Positions 14,534 to 15,309 of a stretch of DNA of 15,309 nt are shown in pieces. Source of the DNA: an uncultured bacterium (GTDB taxonomy: Bacteria > Cyanobacteriota > Vampirovibrionia > Gastranaerophilales > Gastranaerophilaceae); the NCBI GenBank assembly GCA_902803265.1, contig CADCPD010000099.1, positions 1 through 15,309 of the forward strand, read 5' to 3'. The translations under genes were made by a program, and so were the position numbers. Numbering within the stretch: the first letter of the stretch is position 1; every line of letters starts with the position of its first letter. The notes under the pieces are model-generated. The model ran no database searches and was not told the origin of the DNA. It worked only from the letters and a program-made list of their open reading frames with translations.

Positions 14534-15309
14534 CAAAAAAAAATACTTACAAATAGTTGAAGAAACAAAAACAATAAAAGAAATAGGTAGAGTAACACAA
14601 GTTATCGGATTGATAATAGAATCAGAAGGTCCACAGGCTAGTATAGGTGATTTATGTTATATTTATCCGAATGCTAATAGCGAACCTATTTGGTCAGAAG
14701 TCGTAGGTTTTAAACAATCAGACGATGGCAGAGCTGATAAAATTCAATTAATGCCTCTTGGCAAAATGGAAGGTATCCAACCAGGTGCAATAGTTGTAAA
14801 TACCGGAGCACCTATGAAAATAAAAGTAGGTGAACAGCTTTTAGGAAGAGTCTTGGATGGATTGGGAAATCCGATAGATAATTTGGGAGAAATTCACTGT
14901 CAGACATACCGTTCTACAAAAGCGGACATAATAAATCCTTTAAAAAGAAATCGTATTTGTGAGCCGTTACCTCTGGGTATAAAATCTGTTGACGGATTCA
15001 TAACTGTAGGTAAAGGTCAGCGTATGGGGATTTTTGCAGGTTCCGGTGTCGGGAAAAGTACAACCATGGGTATGATGGCCAAAAATACAACTGCTGATGT
15101 CAATGTAATTGCGCTAATCGGTGAACGTGGACGTGAGGTTAAAGAATTTATTGAGGATATTTTAGGCGAAGAAGGTTTACGTCGTTCAGTTGTCGTTGCT
15201 TCAACTTCTGATGCTCCTGATTTGGTAAAAATTAAAGCGGCCTTTGTTGCAACAACCATTGCTGAATATTTTAGAGATAAAGGATTAGATGTTTTATTTA
15301 TGCTTGATT
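14526..15309 (+). CDS. fliI: Flagellum-specific ATPase FliI (partial, runs off the window)
   Basis: The first 261 codons of the export ATPase, cut by the window end. The N-terminal beta-barrel region (IGRVTQVIGLIIESEGPQASIGDLC) is followed by the ATPase domain: RNRICEPLPLGIKSVDGF, Walker A GSGVGKST (172-179, Lys177), ALIGERGREVKEFIEDILG (typical of FliI/YscN), and the Walker B strand VLFMLD, whose Asp is the last complete codon. The ATG lies within the last codons of fliH (8-nt overlap) with GGTGAGGA just upstream. FliI hexamers with FliH energise export of rod, hook and filament subunits; about 440 residues are usual, so some 180 are missing beyond the window. Confidence 0.96.
   Translation, partial: MYNKKKYLQIVEETKTIKEIGRVTQVIGLIIESEGPQASIGDLCYIYPNANSEPIWSEVVGFKQSDDGRADKIQLMPLGKMEGIQPGAIVVNTGAPMKIKVGEQLLGRVLDGLGNPIDNLGEIHCQTYRSTKADIINPLKRNRICEPLPLGIKSVDGFITVGKGQRMGIFAGSGVGKSTTMGMMAKNTTADVNVIALIGERGREVKEFIEDILGEEGLRRSVVVASTSDAPDLVKIKAAFVATTIAEYFRDKGLDVLFMLD

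Noticed and set aside
15017..15259. 80-codon open frame on the minus strand opposite fliI.
   Set aside because: It is antisense to the Walker A and neighbouring conserved codons of fliI, with a low-complexity Ser/Thr/Pro product and no ribosome binding site; a shadow frame.
1..15309. Insertion sequence, prophage, CRISPR array or toxin-antitoxin module.
   Set aside because: No transposase, integrase, regularly spaced repeat or paired small genes are visible; all gaps between genes are short apart from the leader at 6671-7001.

Overview
This window reads as chromosomal DNA from an AT-rich, flagellated bacterium. The standard genetic code works throughout, gene spacing is tight, and one tRNA gene encodes no CCA end. 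My best guess is a non-photosynthetic relative of the Cyanobacteria (Gastranaerophilales / 'Melainabacteria'). The reasons are the low GC, the uncoded CCA, the flgB-flgC-fliE-fliF-fliG-fliH-fliI order, and a kinase sensor region that looks vaguely like a domain common in cyanobacteria. This is an inference; a Clostridia-like or other low-GC flagellate is not excluded by the sequence alone. I see no mobile element, CRISPR array, phage gene or broken gene.

Left part (1-5727), housekeeping and envelope. A tRNA-Asn and a PglK/MsbA-type ABC exporter lie on the minus strand. Next is a stand-alone Bax inhibitor-1/YccA-type membrane protein with a good ribosome binding site and a perfect-stem terminator. 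Then a small DciA/DUF721 protein (minus strand) diverges from a tightly overlapping three-gene unit: nrnA (DHH/DHHA1 nanoRNase/pAp phosphatase), a YihY/BrkB membrane protein, and metW.

Middle (5728-7001). A monocistronic gene encodes a pseudo-receiver joined to a GGDEF domain whose signature is GDEEF, while its RxxD inhibitory site is intact. It therefore looks more like a c-di-GMP receptor than a cyclase. It has its own promoter and terminator. A 331-bp non-coding leader with three inverted repeats follows.

Right part (7002-15309), a flagellar operon headed by a two-component pair: a NarL/LuxR-type response regulator, a soluble histidine kinase, then flgB, flgC, fliE (proximal rod and MS-ring junction), fliF (MS ring), fliG (switch), fliH and fliI (export ATPase complex, fliI cut by the window edge). 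The late genes are packed with 5-nt gaps or 8-nt overlaps, so translation is probably coupled. Two regulatory structures stand out. Between regulator and kinase are two perfect 10-bp inverted repeats interleaved in A-B-A'-B' order, the topology of an H-type pseudoknot or of two mutually exclusive hairpins. In front of fliF is a 13-bp inverted repeat that brackets the -10 box of a good promoter. A plausible reading is that the two-component pair controls basal-body genes, with the degenerate GGDEF protein next door as a second-messenger input, but none of this wiring is proven by sequence.
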